Both the position numbers and the translations under genes were made by a program. Under the pieces are notes generated by a model. The model worked only from the letters and a program-made list of their open reading frames with translations. It was not told the origin of the DNA and ran no database searches. Below are positions 60,982 through 64,000 of a stretch of 64,000 nucleotides of DNA, one piece after another; the first letter of the stretch is position 1; the number at the start of each line of letters is the position of its first letter. The DNA lies in the NCBI RefSeq assembly GCF_037038585.1, contig NC_092520.1, forward strand, positions 4,352,001 to 4,416,000, read 5' to 3'. The DNA is from Patagioenas fasciata (Eukaryota; Chordata; Aves; Columbiformes; Columbidae).

Positions 60982-62290
60982 TTTCTGCTGGGGTGAGACC
61001 TGGTCTGATGGATCCTGCCTCCCGGTATGGTGGTAGGAGCAAGCACCAGCTGGGCTGGGCTGTAGCAGAGCAAGAGGTCTTCAAGAGAGGAGAAATCCTC
61101 ATCTGGAAGAAGTCTTGTTGCCTGGGTAGTCAGATGCTTTCTATCCTGTGTAGGGTCTCTCCTGATGACAATGTCTGTAATTCCAGGCATGTGAGTGCCA
61201 GGGGGGTGAGTGCCATAGGACAGTGGATGCTCTCAGAGGAACAGGGATTTTGGATTTTACCCTAAAACATGTGTTGGAATTGCAGCACGAGGAGCAGGGT
61301 TTTGGTGTCGCTGTTGATGTTTGTGGCTTGGTGATGGGTTAGTTTTACTGGGGGAGTCTGTCCAAGTACACAACTCAGAATGCTAAGGAAGGGCTAGAAA
61401 AGGGCAGGTTCTTCTGGGTTAGCACAAGAAGGGCTCCAGAGGACATGATCTGGGCTGAAGCTGCAGGAGGGACGGTTGGGATGAGCCAGAGGGACAAACA
61501 GCACAGCTAGTCTGGAAGGGATGATAACAGTAACTGCAGCCCCATTATCTCTTCTACTCCTCAGGCACAGCATCTCTGCATCTTTTGAAGCTCAATTGCT
61601 TTAATTATCCCAGAGGCTGCAGAAGCTGATGGGTTTTCTGAATGAATTTTCCAGTCACTCGAACCTCTTAACAACGCATCCCTGTGACCCATAAGTACCC
61701 AAGAAAAGGGTTCTCGAGGCTACCCCCAGCAATACCCTGTGACGCTCCTGTCCTCCCCTTTAGCCACATCACAGAGGTTCAGGTTGGTCTTTAGACCATC
61801 ATGTTTTTGCCCAGCTGACAGGAAAACCAGCACGAGTGTATTGATGTGGTGTGAGGCTTCCAGCAGAGTCACTGTGGCTGGATTTAAAAGCAGTTGGTCC
61901 AGACGTTCAATTAGAAGCCCTGAATAAGTAATAGAAATACAATTCGGTCCACTTCTAAAAAGATAACATCATTTTAATTTTTTTTTTTTAAATTTTTAAT
62001 AATAAAAGTGTTTATAATGGGTGCTGAGAAGGGCACAGTGCTCCTGTTACCTCATGGGGTGGGTGGTATGTGCTCAATATGATGCACATGTGGGGTGACA
62101 ACCCTCCTGGGATAAGGAGGGTCCATACGTCTGGACACACAGATGGAGGTGGCTCAATTCTGCATGCACGACTCGTCTCCTCCTCGACTCTGTTTCTCCG
62201 ATGCCTGAAAACCTGCCCTGAGTGAGCCATGCCGCGTTTGAACAGAGAGCTTGCCAGGTGATACCAGCCCCACATCCCTGTGCTATTCCA
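60982..62290. other. Unique sequence, nothing recognised
   Basis: An A/T-rich run (TTTTTTTTTTTAAATTTTT) lies near 61979-61997. Confidence 0.5.
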
Positions 62291-62947
62291 GCCATTCAAG
62301 AGAAAAGCAACGGAGCTGGGGAAGGGGCTGGAGCACAAGTGTGATGGGAGCGGCTGAGGGACCTGGGGGGTTCAGCTGGAGAACAGGAGCTGAGGGGAGA
62401 CCTTCTGATCTCTGAACTGCCTGAAAGGAGCTTGGAGCCAGGGGGGTCGGGCTCTGCTCCCCAGGAACAAGCGCCAGGAGCAGAGGAAACGGCCTCAAGT
62501 TGCACCAGGGGAGGTTGAGGTTGGATGTGGGGAACAATTTCTTCCTGGAAAGGGCTGTGGGGCATTGGAACAGGCTGCCCAGGGCAGTGCTGGAGTCACC
62601 ATCCCTGGAGGGGTTTACGAGATGCATAGATGAGGTTCTTAGGCCAGATGTGAGGAGGTGACTTACTACAATGAAGGTGGTAAAACACCGGCCTAGGTTG
62701 CCCAGAGAGGTGGTGGATGAACCATCCCTGGAGACATCCCAGGCCAGGCTGGACGGGGCTCTGAGCAACCTGAGCTGGTGAAGATGTCCCTGCTCATGGC
62801 AGGGGGGGCACTGGATAAGCTTTGAAGGTCCCTTCCAACCCACACCTTTTAATGATTCCTTGGTTTAGTGACAGCGTTGGCTTAACAGTTGGACTCGATC
62901 ATCTTAAAGGTCTTTTCCAACCAAAATGAATATGTGGTTCTGTGATA
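62291..62947 (+). repeat. CR1 copy split by a nested CR1
   Basis: The outer copy runs from CATTCAAGAGAAAAGCAACG through GAGTCACCATCCCTGGAGG to GATGCATAGATGAGGTTCTT at about 62640. It resumes TTGGTTTAGTGACAGCG at about 62858 and ends near GGTTCTGTGAT. Confidence 0.9.
62641..62857 (+). repeat. CR1 nested within the copy above
   Basis: AGGCCAGATGTGAGGAGGTG to CCAACCCACACCTTTTAATG lies in the same orientation and belongs to a different subgroup (GAGCAACCTGAGCTGG). Confidence 0.9.
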
Positions 62948-63063
62948 CCAATTCTGGCTGCTGTATGTAAACCCAGAGGAGCCCTGGAGAAGGTTTCTGA
63001 TGTCAGGAAGGTTTTGTGGGGAAGCCCCAGGGCTCCTGGTTGAACATCAGAGTGTTTCCTTTC

Positions 63064-63333
63064 AGTGGTGCCCAATGACAGGATGAGGAGCAACGGGCAC
63101 AGACTGAAACACAGGAGGTTCCATCTGAATATGAGGAGAAACTTCTTTACTGTGAGGTGCCAGAGCCTGGCCCAGGCTGCCCAGAGAGGCTGTGGAGTCT
63201 CCTTCTCTGGAGACATTCAAACCCGCCTGGACACCTTCCTGTGTGATCTGCTCTGGTGACCCTGCGTTAGCAGGTGGGTTGGACTGGATGATCTCCAGAG
63301 GTCCCTTCAGCCCCAGTCATTCTTTGATTCTGT
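63064..63333 (+). repeat. CR1 fragment ('CTGTGGAGTCTCCTTCTC' subgroup)
   Basis: It reads GTGGTGCCCAATGACAGGAT, CTGTGGAGTCTCCTTCTCTG and GATCTGCTCTGGTGACCC, ending CAGTCATTCTTTGATTCTGT. Confidence 0.93.
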
Positions 63334-63869
63334 TTCCTTGTTCCTGGTGCTCTGTGCTGCTCCTTGCAATCATTAACCAGGGTGACGCTTGGGGTGTGCA
63401 GGGTTAGCAGAGCGATGGCTATCATCTCCAGGGGCTGGGCATTGGCAAAGCCCATTAATTCACCTTTCAGTGCTTGTGGTGCAACATCTGCTGAGCTACA
63501 AGGGATTTTAACCCTGCTATGGCCTGGAGAACAAGCCTGATGTAGCTCATTTCTGCCATGGTAAGGCTGGCTCAGGGCCTGAACAGCACCTAAGCATGTG
63601 TTATGGGTACCCAAAACTGAGCTTCTCTGTTCTCCCCAAACCATCAGTAGGCTGGGATGAGCTGGACCTAAAGTGGTGAATATCTTCAGCTCCTCTCTGC
63701 TTCCCTCAGCCCAGCCTGGCTGCCTGGCGGCATTTTAATCATGGGCCAGTTTATTGCAGAAGCTTAAGTAGCTGTTGGAGCAGTATTTGATTTAAAGCGG
63801 GCTTGCAAATTTAGTGCATAACAGAAAAAAACGAGACATTTAGAGATCTACACATGGCTTTCTGGAGGA
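63334..63869. other. Unique sequence, nothing recognised
   Basis: No gene or repeat is supported. Confidence 0.5.
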
Positions 63870-63922
63870 GACAACTTGATTATCTTAAAGGTCTTTTCCA
63901 ACCACAACCATTCTATGATTCA
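63870..63922 (+). repeat. CR1 extreme 3' end
   Basis: TGATTATCTTAAAGGTCTTT, TCCAACCACAACC and then ATTCTATGATTCATC: just the last ~50 bp of a CR1. Confidence 0.85.
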
Positions 63923-64000
63923 TCATTTATGTTATATATAGCCTTCCTCATCCCACTGCCTTTGGGTCTGTGCTTTTACCACTACCTTTTGCTGTTCTTT

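Noticed and set aside
1..64000. Search for CRISPR arrays, bacterial operons, tRNA and rRNA genes
   Set aside because: Nothing found. The repeated elements here are CR1, an LTR and simple tandem repeats, which fit a vertebrate genome.

Overview
This is vertebrate nuclear DNA, almost certainly from a bird. Short coding exons with GT-AG introns lie in AT-rich sequence, and the dominant repeat is CR1, the LINE that dominates bird genomes. There are more than 20 CR1 pieces on both strands, most ending in the usual (ATTCTRTG)n-like tail. There is no operon structure, CRISPR array, rRNA or recognisable tRNA. The species cannot be named from the sequence.

1-35 kb: the 3' two thirds of ACER3 (alkaline ceramidase 3), plus strand, in nine coding exons from 119 to 28932. 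They encode 195 residues (about 73-267 of the human numbering) in one uninterrupted frame. The catalytic and zinc residues equivalent to S77, H81, D92, H217 and H221 are present. Exons for the N-terminus lie upstream of the window. The introns hold three closely related sense-strand CR1 copies (4.47, 13.26 and 19.16 kb), four antisense CR1 copies, an ~0.87 kb polypyrimidine tract (9.83-10.71 kb) and a small isolated CpG-rich patch (16.34-16.44 kb). Past the stop codon is AT-rich sequence with several possible poly(A) signals. A decayed minus-strand reading frame, possibly a processed pseudogene of unknown parent, lies around 32.5-33.6 kb.

35-52 kb: CR1-dense intergenic DNA. It contains a solo retroviral LTR (38025-38558) with a perfect 6-bp target duplication and a CR1 inserted into the tail of another CR1 (48.8 kb).

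52.5-64 kb: a 1.4-kb degenerate GC-rich minisatellite runs into a CpG island at about 53.6-54.1 kb, with a consensus splice donor after 54032. This looks like the promoter and non-coding first exon of the next plus-strand gene. From remembered vertebrate gene order CAPN5 is the best guess, but no CAPN5 coding exon was recognised. The rest, to 64 kb, is probably first-intron sequence with more CR1, including a nested pair (62.29-62.95 kb) and an inverted pair (60.28-60.98 kb).

I found no convincing new biological system. The observations most worth checking are the minisatellite beside the CpG island, the intronic polypyrimidine tract, the decayed minus-strand frame and the isolated CpG-rich patch.
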